Source of the DNA: Bemisia tabaci
Taxonomy: Eukaryota > Arthropoda > Insecta > Hemiptera > Aleyrodidae
Reading direction: 5' to 3'
Assembly: GCF_918797505.1 (NCBI RefSeq)
Contig: NC_092793.1
Span: 49,402,243-49,466,242 of the forward strand
Length of the DNA stretch: 64,000 nucleotides
This document shows positions 11,686 through 21,664 of this stretch, in pieces. The notes beneath the pieces were generated by a model. The model was not told the DNA's origin and did not search any database. It saw nothing but the letters and a program-made list of their open reading frames with translations. How positions within the stretch are numbered: position 1 is the stretch's first letter; every line of letters starts with the position of its first letter. Both the position numbers and the translations under genes were made by a program.

Positions 11686-11914
11686 CACTGAAGAAAACAA
11701 ACACATTAATTCTAGAGTCCAGACTCTTGAAAACATTGACAAGAAAAAGGACTCTTGATTCAAGCAGATTTAAGCTTAAATCAAAAGGAAATCCGCTCAA
11801 ATTAAGAGGCTTGGTTCTTGATTTAAGCTTAAATCTGATTGAATCAAGAGTATTTTTTCTTGTCGATGTTTTTAAGAGTCTGGACTCTAGATCCAATGTG
11901 TTTTTTTCCCAGTG
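11686..11914. mobile_element. fold-back MITE, CACTGG family, copy B
   Basis: Same structure as the copy at 10862. If the end is taken as GCACTG, a 5-bp CGCTT duplication flanks it (11680-11684 and 11915-11919). This is the only copy with a plausible short target duplication. Confidence 0.9.
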
Positions 11915-12733
11915 CGCTTTCCACTTCTTGCGCGGCTATCGAATGCAATGAATTGAGACCAGGAGGTCAGCAGGACTATTTTTCCAATTGTTTGTATCTA
12001 TTTTCCCAGTGGCAATAACTCAGCGTTCTCTCCAGCCCATTTATTCCTTTCCTCTTGGTCCGCTCGCGCTCCGTCTCTCGCACGATGAGTGCTGAGTGGT
12101 TGATTATTCTCTCAGTCGAAATAACGATTTCCTTTATTTCTGCTCAGTTAAACTGAAGGGCCGCTGCCCCCTCCCTCCCGGCCGCGACCCCTGCAGACTG
12201 ACGATTCCGTATCAGAGGCCAAGTTGGATTTTTCATTTTCTCCTAATTTTCAATCCTATTGTTTGCTCGACCCGTCTCCTGCTCTCGCTAAATGGAGCGC
12301 GGTTGCCAGTTGAGTCATTTAAGAATTCGAGATGGTGTAGAGACGATCCGATTATGAGCCAAGTTTGGCCTCTTCGTGGCTCAGTTCCTCCATACGTGAC
12401 TGAACATAAAAGCTCCCCCCCCCCCCCCCGATCCTTCGCATCTTATTCTCCCGTGAAATTTGCCCCCGGAAAATTCCGGGGATTTGAATCGATATCGTCG
12501 AGGGGGAAAGGAGTGATCATCCGACCGGATCAACTGAGAAATTAAACCTTCTCGTAATTTTTTGCTGTTTAAACTCATCATATTTACTATCATTTATGGC
12601 GCGATGTTGCGCGGTTTGTCGTCTGAACAAATATGCTCCCTCGTTGAATTTAAAAGAAAGAAGTCTTCATTTTTTTGATGAAGTCCTGTATTTCCTGCAT
12701 TCCGTGGATTCAAGGTAGGTACCAGTGGAAGGT
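11915..12733. other. no gene recognised
   Basis: Contains a C-homopolymer of about 15 near 12415-12429. No exon supported. Confidence 0.45.
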
Positions 12734-12738
12734 TTCTT

Positions 12739-13001
12739 CAGGGTGTCTGCAAGTCCGGAATTTCCGGAAAGTTCGGATATAGTGCGGATTTTTTAAGGGT
12801 GGTCCGGAAACACTGAAAACGTGCGGAAATTCCGTTAGAAGGTCCGGAATTTTTCATTTTTTTCGAAATTTTGAGAGAGAAATCCAAACTTAAATTTTTC
12901 GAATTTCGTCAGATAGAGGTACTGAATCTCTCGGGAATGTACTAAAGAAGTACTGTAAAAGTACTGCGTTTTTTGGACAGCCTGTTTTAGTAGACATCCT
13001 G
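12739..13001. mobile_element. CAGGG-ended hAT-like element with 5-bp duplication
   Basis: The left end is CAGGGTGTCTGCAAGTCCGG and the right end TAGTAGACATCCTG. A perfect 5-bp duplication TTCTT lies at 12734-12738 and 13002-13006. The interior is rich in GTCCGGAA and AAAGTACTG motifs. Related copies are at 14824 and 32963. An inverted partial duplicate of the right end lies at 13276-13334. Confidence 0.75.
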
Positions 13002-13024
13002 TTCTTGTCTCTGAGCCACACGGA

Positions 13025-13252
13025 CACTGGAAAAGAAGCACATTGGATCTAGAGCCCAGACTCTTAAAAACATTGACTAGAAAAAACACTCTTGATTCAA
13101 TCAGATTTAAGCTTAAATCAAAAGGAAATCCGCTCTAATTAAGAGGCTTGGTTCTTGATTTAAGCTTAGATCTGATTGAATCAAGAGTATTTTTTCTTGT
13201 CGATGTTTTTAAAAGTCTGGACTCTAGATCCAATGTGTTTTTTTTTCCAGTG
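13025..13252. mobile_element. fold-back MITE, CACTGG family, copy C, inside a larger palindrome
   Basis: A standard copy whose flanks are also inverted copies of each other for about 80 bp. The segment ending GAGCCACACGGA on the left is mirrored by TCCGTGTAGCTC onward on the right. The whole palindrome spans about 12944-13334. Confidence 0.9.
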
Positions 13253-13334
13253 TCCGTGTAGCTCAGAGACAAGAACAGGATGTCCACTAAAACAGGCTGG
13301 CCAAAAACAGTACTTTTACAGTACTTCTTTGCGG

Positions 13335-14823
13335 TACTTCTATGTACTTCGTGTCGCAAGGTATGAGCCTGCTGTCTCTCCGTCTTGCAGCTCTTTTTCC
13401 GCAGCAAGTTCAAGGGGCCCGACCGCGAGTTATGCGGAAATTCCCAGCGAAGCACGCGTGGTGCTTACCTGTGTGTGCACTTGTGCAGTGTGCATGTTTA
13501 ATTGTCGATCGCACAGTAATTATGATTATCATACCCGTCGAGCGGTGCTATTTTCTCCGTTGGGGCGCTCGTCAGCTTGCTAACGATATCTGGGTTTCGC
13601 CTTCGCCGGCTATCGCAACAATAGTTGCGTGTTACAGGATGTAGGCTCTCTCCCAATCGTTTACGTCGTGCGAAGATGGTAAACATTATACATCGACGTG
13701 TTCTTACCAGCGAGTGTGGCGTTCGCGGGGTATCAGTATTACAGCCACGTGAGGCACTCGCTTATGAAAGCCGACCTGCCACGAAATGGATGAGTGTATT
13801 TGTGTAGATTCGCCCAGTGAATCTTCGGAACAAATCGCGCTAAGAACATTCAGCTCATTATCATGAGGGAACAGCTTTCTGTAGCAGTTTCTGGTTGCGC
13901 GTTATGAGAGCGGTTAGTCATGCACTATTGCAAATCGAGGAATGAAATTTGGTGCCGGAGTTTATATAGCGCCCAAAAGCCCCGAATGATATAAATGCGA
14001 AGTGGAATCAGCACCAAAAAATCGTATATGACACTCAACAAAAAGAATGGAGTCCGCTTCGCGATAAAGTCAGTCGGTGTTTGGGCGCTAGATTCTGGCA
14101 CAGAATTTTAATCCAAAATGTATAACAGTGCGCGGCGTTTTTCAATGTCACGTCGAAATTAACCCTTGTCGCATTGAAATTTTAGCATTCATCAGTACCA
14201 AAAAAATCTCGCTATGACAATGGGAACTTCCGCCATTACACATTGTATTAATTTTACCCGGTTTTACGTCTTGCACGGCTGCGAAATTTTTCCCACTCGA
14301 AATTCCGTGATGAAAATCTGTAAAAAATCAGACTTGTCGAAGAACCAATTTCAAGCGAAAGCGTCGCGCCTGGACAGAGCCTCGAAGAAAGTGGAGTTTT
14401 TAAAAAAGCGGACTCTTTGGGTGGACTCGCGCTGCGCGCGGCGGACCGCGGTTTGCGGTCTGCTAAATGAGAGGAATTACGCGTCTTGCCGGGCGTTTTT
14501 GATTTGACTCACAATCAAAAACCGCGCCGGGGATCCGTCCGCTCTGCCCGGTTGTCGGATTCATCGCCAAAGCTTTCTTCGTCGGTTCAGTGAGATGGGA
14601 AAATGGGCGATTCTCAGCCCCGTCCGGCTAGAAGGCGTTTTAATATAAATACTCCTTTTCGTCCCCAACCCGTCTTGCCTTTAATGAACGACTTCTGTTG
14701 AGACCACCCTCGGGGACTCATCCTCCTTCCGTTCACCATGTTGCCTTTCATAAATTCCCAGATTTTTCCGTGTCCATGCCATGGAGCGAAAGCTTCGGCT
14801 CGAAAAGCTGTGACCATCCTCGG
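13335..14823. other. no gene recognised
   Basis: A CpG-rich patch lies at about 14340-14530. No exon, element end or RNA gene could be supported. Confidence 0.45.
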
Positions 14824-15079
14824 AAGGGTGTCTACAAGTCCGGAATTCTCGGAAAGTCCGGAAGTAGTGCTGTTTTTTTAAGGTCCGGAATTATTTCATT
14901 TTGGTCGTAATTTGAGCGAGAAATTCCAAATTTTGAAATTTTGCGAATTTCGTCAACTGGAAGTACTGAAAAAGTACTGAATTTTTCCGTTGAGAGGGTC
15001 CTGAATTCCTTGAGAATGTACTGAAAAAGTACTGTGAAAGTACTGGTTTTGGCCAGCCTGTTCTAGTCTGCCCTGCTTA
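14824..15079. mobile_element. hAT-like element related to 12739, decayed
   Basis: Starts AAGGGTGTCTACAAGTCCGG and ends TTCTAGTCTGCCCTG. It shares the AAAGTACTG and GGCCAGCCTGTT segments with the element at 12739. No clear target duplication remains. Confidence 0.6.
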
Positions 15080-15184
15080 CGGTAACGAAGGCACCGTGAG
15101 CGAGGTCTGGGTAGAGTACGTACAGGGAGAGCACGGATATGTCGGTGTTTTGAGGTTGGGTCATGGAGCTTGTAAGGCCCTACA

Positions 15185-15457
15185 GCGGGCTGATTATTGA
15201 AATCGATAGACAAAGCGATAGACAAAGAGGAAATAATAAATATGGTGCGATCCTATTGGTTAATTTGGGTGGTTTATATAGAATGAGGGGTTCAATGATG
15301 GACTAACTAAAGGGTCTCTCGTGGGTTGCCGTTCCTTAGTCTATTACCTACCTCCTTAGACTATTTCAACCACCCGCTTCCACCAATAGGATCCCTCCAT
15401 GTCTTTTTTGTCTTCTTTGTCTATAGGTTTGTCAATCAATTTCAACAATCGACCTGC
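15185..15457. mobile_element. MITE, GCGGGCTGATTATTG family, copy 1
   Basis: The left end GCGGGCTGATTATTGAAATC and GATAGACAAAGCGATAGACA are mirrored on the right by TTTGTCTATAGG and CAACAATCGACCTGC. Inner sub-repeats include GATCCTATTGGTT and GGGTCTCTCGTGGG. Other copies lie at 30621, 35513, 55731 and 56014. Confidence 0.85.
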
Positions 15458-16497
15458 AGGTCAGAATTTAACCGGGGCTCCCAAAAATTTAAAAAAACTT
15501 AAAACTTTCTTTACTCAATTTTTGTCCCGGACTACGTTTCGGAGGGTTCGCTGCCCTCCCTCTTCAGCGGTGACAGTCTAGGACAATAATTAAGTAGGGA
15601 AAGTCTTGAATTTGTTTAAATTGTAGCCATTCAATTCTTAATTTGAAAAGCTATTTTCTAGTCAATCTTGCCGATCAGTCCCCATATTGAAGATAGTCCG
15701 ATAACAGGTCAACCATTATTTTTTCACACTGTTGTTTTTCTATATTTTCAAGTTCTCCAGCTTGGACGCGGAAGAAACCTAATTTTTCAAGGCTAATGCG
15801 CTTATTGCCTCTTGCTGAGGGAACGCCTTGCCAAAAAAGTTCAGATTCAATCCACCTCCATCCCACGTTTAAAAGAACCTCCAGAGTCATACCTAGCAGC
15901 TGACGCTTGACTCCGAGGTGTTAAAGGAGGCCACCCACCCCCTCCGTCCCCGCGCTCCAAATCCCCTCACGTAACCGAAATTATTGTTGCTCTGCCAGCA
16001 ATGTTTACGAGCCAACCTGAGTTTAATAAGTTCATCAAAAGCTCAATTTCGGAAAGGCGGAGGGGCGCGAGGTGGGGTCGGGTGGCTCGGTCGGAAAAGC
16101 GTGCCGGCCGCCATCTCCGTCACGAAAACCGACGGTGGCGAAATAAATAACCACTCATGAGACCAGGAAAAGCAATATAGATGTCATGCCGGAACAGGGG
16201 ATCCCACCCTTGGAGGGTCTCGTGGGAGGGAAAGGGAGGGGGTCGGATCCGCGTGGGCTCGGGTTTTCTCAGCGCGAAACTTTCCCGAAGAGGCACTTAA
16301 TTATTTGCTTAAATTTCGCGTGCGTCCCGGACGTAGACCCAAGTGCCTCGTTGTCGGGCGGTGGGGAAAATCGCGGCGAACTTGAGACGTGATACTCGAC
16401 AAAGGCCGTGATGCGATCGGAGACCGGTGTTCGCCGTAAGCAATTAAGTAGACAATTGTTTTACCTAACCCTGGGATAGAAGAAAGTAAGTTAGTGA
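15458..16497. other. no gene recognised
   Basis: Mixed composition with a GC-rich part near 16060-16270. Nothing supported. Confidence 0.45.
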
Positions 16498-16757
16498 TAA
16501 CTGGACTGAGTTAAGCAGAAAGGAACCAACCCACTTTTTGGAAAAAATTGAGTTATGAGTGGTTTTGAACTTAACTACTGCTCTACTATCTATCGCCAAA
16601 AATTCAAAGTTTTTGTTGGAGCAAATTTTGCAGAAATTGAACTTTAAGTTTATCTTTTACATTGAGTCTTATGCAGGAGCCAAACTTTAAACCTCTTTTT
16701 CTCGGTTCGATCCCGATGTGGCTTGGTTCCTTTCTGTTTAACTCCGTCCAACTGTAG
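16498..16757. mobile_element. inverted-repeat element, GAGTTAAGCAGAAAGGAACC
   Basis: The left arm (16498-16532, GAGTTAAGCAGAAAGGAACC) is inverted near 16725-16757 (GGTTCCTTTCTGTTTAACTC). The interior includes GGTTCGATCCC, which resembles a Pol III B box, but no A box is positioned to make a SINE. Confidence 0.65.
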
Positions 16758-19212
16758 CTCCTCAAAATGACGCTTATCCTCAAGGTAAAATATCGACGGT
16801 GTAATGTATTGGGTGAAAAGTGTCACAGTTTCAAAGGATAACTCCTTAAACTTTTTTTTTTTCGTGGACTGTCCGTTAGGATAAAGACTAATTTGTTTAT
16901 TTTATTTCGTTCACTTTTATACGTGTCTGGTGCGGTGATGATGGGAAGACTAACGTTTATTGTAAGTCGAGTAAGGAGTGATCTCAAACGCAACAGCAAG
17001 GTGCCTCGAATAGGTAACTATTCGAGCGCAGCGGTGGTGCGCACTGCCTAAGTGCCTATGCCGTCATTTTAAGGCGTCTTCCCCTAGTAGCCCACCTGTT
17101 GGAGTTTTCAAACCAGTGCTTTGTCAAGCTTGGCGTTTTGCAGCCTGTGATGATGTAATATCATCATCTTGAACTTTTCCTTTCGTGCGTAAATTTTCAA
17201 AAAAAAAAAAAAAAAAAATTCCAACACCATTATTTCCTATGACAGAGACATCAAATCATCTCGAAAACTTCTTTAAATAAATGGGAATCTTGGGAAATAG
17301 AAAGATCGGTATTTTTGTCCTCCAAAATTTTAAAAAGTTTCAACTTAGCGTGATATTCTCTTTCTTTTTGCACAAGCAGCATCTTTAGAAGCTTTTAAAA
17401 TGTCGCGCAAACCTACAAAGTTCTGATCATATGAACTCCTCAAAAGGTCCTTGAAATTCCATTATATTGGTTTTGAAAAGCTGTCATAAACCTTGCAGAA
17501 ATACTTTCAATTTTTGTGTATGTGGCCAATCAAGTTGTGTTGGCAAACTCAACAAAGAATCCACGGTAGTAAAGGGGAGGGAGTTCCTGAATTAGAAAGA
17601 TGCTTTATTCATTCGCACTTGATGGATTTGTTGTATTCCGGGAGTTAAACACAGATGCGAGTGGTTGGCTGCGAGGGGTAATGTTGTATGACATCTTTTT
17701 CCAGCGAATGTTTGTTGATTGAAAAAGTAAGGGGAAAACGAGGTATGAGAATTGAATGTCGGGAGCACATCCAATCCACTCCAAAATATTAGAAGGCAAA
17801 ACAAAGCTATTTATTCTATTTTATTTGATCAAGCTTTTTATGTATGCATATTTTCATTGAGTGACTTTCAATACGAGACCTTTCGATTTATTTCTCTTTT
17901 TAATACGTTTGTACCGATGAGTCTTTTGCACACATGAGATACCAGAGACTGAATAAACATTCCGCAGGTAAGATCGCTCGAAAATCACGTCGGGAACATC
18001 GGAAAAGTATGAAATCCGTTTCACTCAGCGCAAAATTTAGCCAGCCCATAATCATGTATTTTCGCATTTCCCGCGTCTCTGTGTGCTATTTCATTTGTCG
18101 CTGGCAATCTGGTTTGCCGAGAGAGTGCTTTATAAGAAAGAGAGAAAGCATAACTTATATGAACAAACAATTTTGCAAGCGTCACAACATTTCCTGTGGG
18201 TGATTTCAATCGCCGCGAGGCACTTTGTCTATTCTATAAATTGTTTGAGTGTCTTTCCTACAGTAATCAAACGTGAGTTTTACTGCACAGAAAACGCTCT
18301 GCAGCTTTGCACGTTCTTTTCGGGAAACTGTGAAAAAGTCAGGGAATTTTGCCCAGTTAGTGATGAAAACAGTGAATTTCGCTGTGGAACTTAACTTTTT
18401 TCTTCCAACAAAAAACATTGCATTCTTCTCAATTGCGAGAGACTTTGCGCTAAAAGTTTTCGGTAAAATCATCCAAAAATAGAAATAAATATAGGGACGG
18501 CAGGGAACATGTTGTTAGAAGCCCTAAAGAGTCAGGAAAAAGTAAGAGAATTTTGAAATCGAAGAAAACTTGAGACGCTTGCAAGAACCTCAAATTAGTA
18601 TTATCAATTTAGTGCCTTATTTGACGCAAGAATACTTTCAAGTATTGACAAGCAGCATGTTAGGATTGATGCACGCAACGCGAATTTCTCACTAAAGAGT
18701 CTTAACCTGAAAATTGTTTCTGGGTACAATGTATTCTAAATGAGCTTTCGGTAAGGAAACGTGTACTGTGGTGTTAACATTCTTATATCTTCTGTTCGTT
18801 CCTCTATAACTAACCACCGACAACTCCCGACAAACTGTCGGTATTTTTCGGCCTCTTTTATTTTTGTCATCGCTTAGCTTTCAAACGAAATTAGAGAGAA
18901 AAGAAATATTTGACTCGTGGAAGTACGTGCTCCGACACGTACCTCATAAATTGGCAACGCAACATATTAGACAAGCCTTCATCCCTAATGTTGAAGCCAG
19001 TGAATTTCCCTCTCATGCCTAGAAGTCAACTTCAACGCCTTCCGTTGTGAAGTTTCCGCAGTGAATTTTTAATGACGTAGGTATAACTGGGTTAGGAATT
19101 ATCTGCCTTTACTTTTGCGAGCAGTTCTGGCCCCCTAAGTTAGAGATACGTGCGATGATGTATATGAGCATGCGTAGGAAGATAGAGATGGGATAAGAAT
19201 AGATGATAGTTT
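16758..19212. other. no gene recognised
   Basis: Contains an A-run at about 17200-17218. No exon or element could be supported. Confidence 0.45.
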
Positions 19213-19410
19213 ACTGTTGCCTTTAACGACTGACTGTTCCTCCAACGACCGAAATTGTCATTGTTCCCTTAACGCTGTCTGTTCCCATAACCTCAACTGT
19301 TCCCTTAACATTCACTGTTGCCCTCAACGTCCACTGTTGCCCTCAACGTCCACTGTTACCCTCAACGTCCACTGTTGCTCTTAACGACTAATGTTGCCAT
19401 CAACGACCAT
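19213..19410. repeat. degenerate 19-bp minisatellite (CACTGTTGCCCTCAACGTC)
   Basis: The core at about 19312-19370 has near-perfect 19-bp units. Degenerate relatives (TGTTCCCTTAACG, TGTTGCCATCAACGA) extend on both sides. Units are contiguous, without spacers. Confidence 0.85.
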
Positions 19411-19486
19411 TTTAGCCTCTAAAAATTTATTTCGGTGTCATTTTGAACAAACATTTTCTTCTCTTAATCAATTAAAATATTCTCAT

Positions 19487-19517
19487 CGATCATGCGATCC
19501 GCCGGATCGCATGATCG
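19487..19517. repeat. perfect 14-bp inverted repeat with 3-nt loop
   Basis: The arm CGATCATGCGATCC is followed by GCC and then its exact complement GGATCGCATGATCG. It does not belong to a recognised MITE. Confidence 0.95.
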
Positions 19518-21416
19518 TGCAGATTTTGCACTTCTAACAGTTTATAATTTTAATAGACCACAATTAAGCGACGCTGGAATCTCAGTATTTTTAAACATAG
19601 TCACATATAGTTTTAGAGACGAGCATCGCAAATCAAGATATCAGTGATCACATCAGTAATAATGTGGGAACTAAAACACAAAGTGACACAAAAATTAGGT
19701 TAATTCCTTTTGTTTAGTTTTTCTTTCGGTCAAATTGACCAAATAATTCGGTTGAATTAATAAAAGTTTTTGGTGCAAAATTCCAAACCCATAAAAAATT
19801 ATGCACGGACGGCTAGGAACCCGGATCTCGTAGTCGACAATCCAATGACCGTAGCCACTTACAAGTCGCAACTGAGGAATGGTAACGAAGAAAAACCTGA
19901 GTGCATCAGGTTGACAGAGATTTCCTTCATCTCTAAATTTTTTGAAGTAATTCAAGGTTCCGGATGATTCACCGAACGTTTCGGTTAATTTAAGCATTTG
20001 ATCGACCAATTTAATCAAGAGTAACCAAAAACACGGCAATTTCTAACGTGCTATTGAAAATATATTTTCAACGCTAAAATACTTGAATTTAAATCACTCA
20101 GACGTATAACATTTTCCGGAGAACCGATTCTTAGGGGTAATTTTCGAAACCGAAACATCCGTACCTTTGAATGCTAAATACCCCGTCCCCGGAGGCCGAA
20201 ACCTGCAAAGTGCCGTGTTTCAAATGCACTCGGGGGTCCGCAGTCCCATTAACTCCATCGCCGCGCAGAGCTTAATCATTTCCGAACGCACTAACAGCGA
20301 ATTCCACAGAATAAAGGACATTGTTGTCCCTGCCAACTGCCACCGCGCCGGGTTCATTTTTCTCAATTTATTTCGGCCCCGAACATAAATTATCCCTGGC
20401 TCCAGCGTAATCATCTTCGCAGCCGACAAAACGGGCTTTCCGCGCACACACACATACACCCCATGCACCCGAGATCCGGACCGCACCCCCTCCCTCCCGC
20501 CCCCGCGGTCGGGGGCTCTGCATCGGGAAGCCCCAAATCCTCGATGCATATAGTAAGCAAAGCCCCAATAAAAAGTTGAGCCCCCCATTTGCCGCGTAGC
20601 TTGATATACGTTCTCGGTTATTAGATTCGGCGCCTATACAGTGTGCCCGCGAAGCTCCCGCTAATCGCGAGTGTATCATCCCGATTTCGAGTGTGCAACT
20701 TTCAACTTCGGAGGCGTGGTTTCTGGCGCCTGCAGGATTTAGATCGGCAACTTTACCCGATAGGAAGCGTTTCTCCTGTCTTAGCTGTGCAACCATTGAG
20801 CATAAGGGATAAAGAAAATCGAATGCTGTCATTTTGTATCTCTTTTCTGATGATTTGCTTTGAAGTAGTTTACTAAATGGTCTTTGGTTTTATTTTGGAA
20901 AATAATGCGAAATTATTAAAAGACCGCCTAAATGGCAACAGTCACGCCAAAGGATAACGTATTCCGATTACTTAAAACGTTAGTGTTAGTACTCGGCAGC
21001 TTAATAAGTTAGGTAAAGTCAACTTATTGTAATAAAGTTTTTCTGGTTGTATTTGAATCGTGAGATTTCATCGACCTTTTTTTTTTTTTTTTTGCGAGTA
21101 GGGAAATTTTTGCGACTAAGTTTAAAACTCGCTGCGTATCGAAAATTTGCTGCAGCTTTCTGTTCCAAAACTAGATATTTCTGCACCAAATTAGATCTTC
21201 TCTTCGACACCTTTTATACGTAAGTTTCGTTTAGTACAGTAGAATTTTGTAAAAATTTATCAGTTGTATTATTTTTGAAAAGAAACATATTAGTGTATTT
21301 TCCGAAGGAAATACACTATTGCATTCTCCCATGATGTCGGACCCAGACCTGAGACATTGTGAAGAGCACCGATCACGGGTCGTAGATCACGAAAATATAT
21401 GCTATTCAAATTCATG
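19518..21416. other. no gene recognised
   Basis: A GC-richer part at 20160-20770 is open in several frames on both strands without a recognisable product. A T-run lies near 21076-21093. Confidence 0.45.
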
Positions 21417-21460
21417 TGTATATATATATATGTATGTATATATATATGTATGTATGTATG
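21417..21460. repeat. TATA/TGTA microsatellite at the 3-prime end of the retrotransposon
   Basis: Plus strand GTATATATATATATGTATGT and similar, ending in ATGTATGTATG. On the retrotransposon strand this reads CATACATACATACATATATA directly after the 3-prime UTR. Confidence 0.9.
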
Positions 21461-21477
21461 GTTGGTTGGTAAATACA

Positions 21478-21483
21478 TTTATT
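21478..21483 (-). terminator. polyadenylation signal AATAAA of the retrotransposon
   Basis: On the minus strand AATAAA lies within CAAATAAATG, 5 nt upstream of ACCAACCAACC and the CATA-rich tail. This position is usual for a 3-prime processing signal in this kind of element. Confidence 0.5.
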
Positions 21484-21600
21484 TGGTGCTTTAACATTGA
21501 AGCCATTAACACCGTAGATGAGGAGAGATCGTCAAAAAAACATAATTTAAATATTTAAGAAGTAGGAGTCACAAAAAGGGTAGTAGAAAATTAAAATTTA

Positions 21601-21664
21601 GGACAAGGAAAGAATGCATTAAATTTGGAGATGGACAAGGAAAGAATACATTAAATTTGGAGAT
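21601..21664. repeat. 32-bp tandem duplication across the ORF2 stop
   Basis: Two 32-bp units (GGACAAGGAAAGAATGCATT onward) occupy 21601-21632 and 21633-21664 with one mismatch. The ORF2 stop codon (21651-21653) lies inside the copy nearer ORF2. The second copy is in the 3-prime UTR. Confidence 0.95.

Noticed and set aside
16686..16706. GGTTCGATCCC as a tRNA or SINE B box
   Set aside because: No correctly spaced A box; the motif lies inside an inverted-repeat element.
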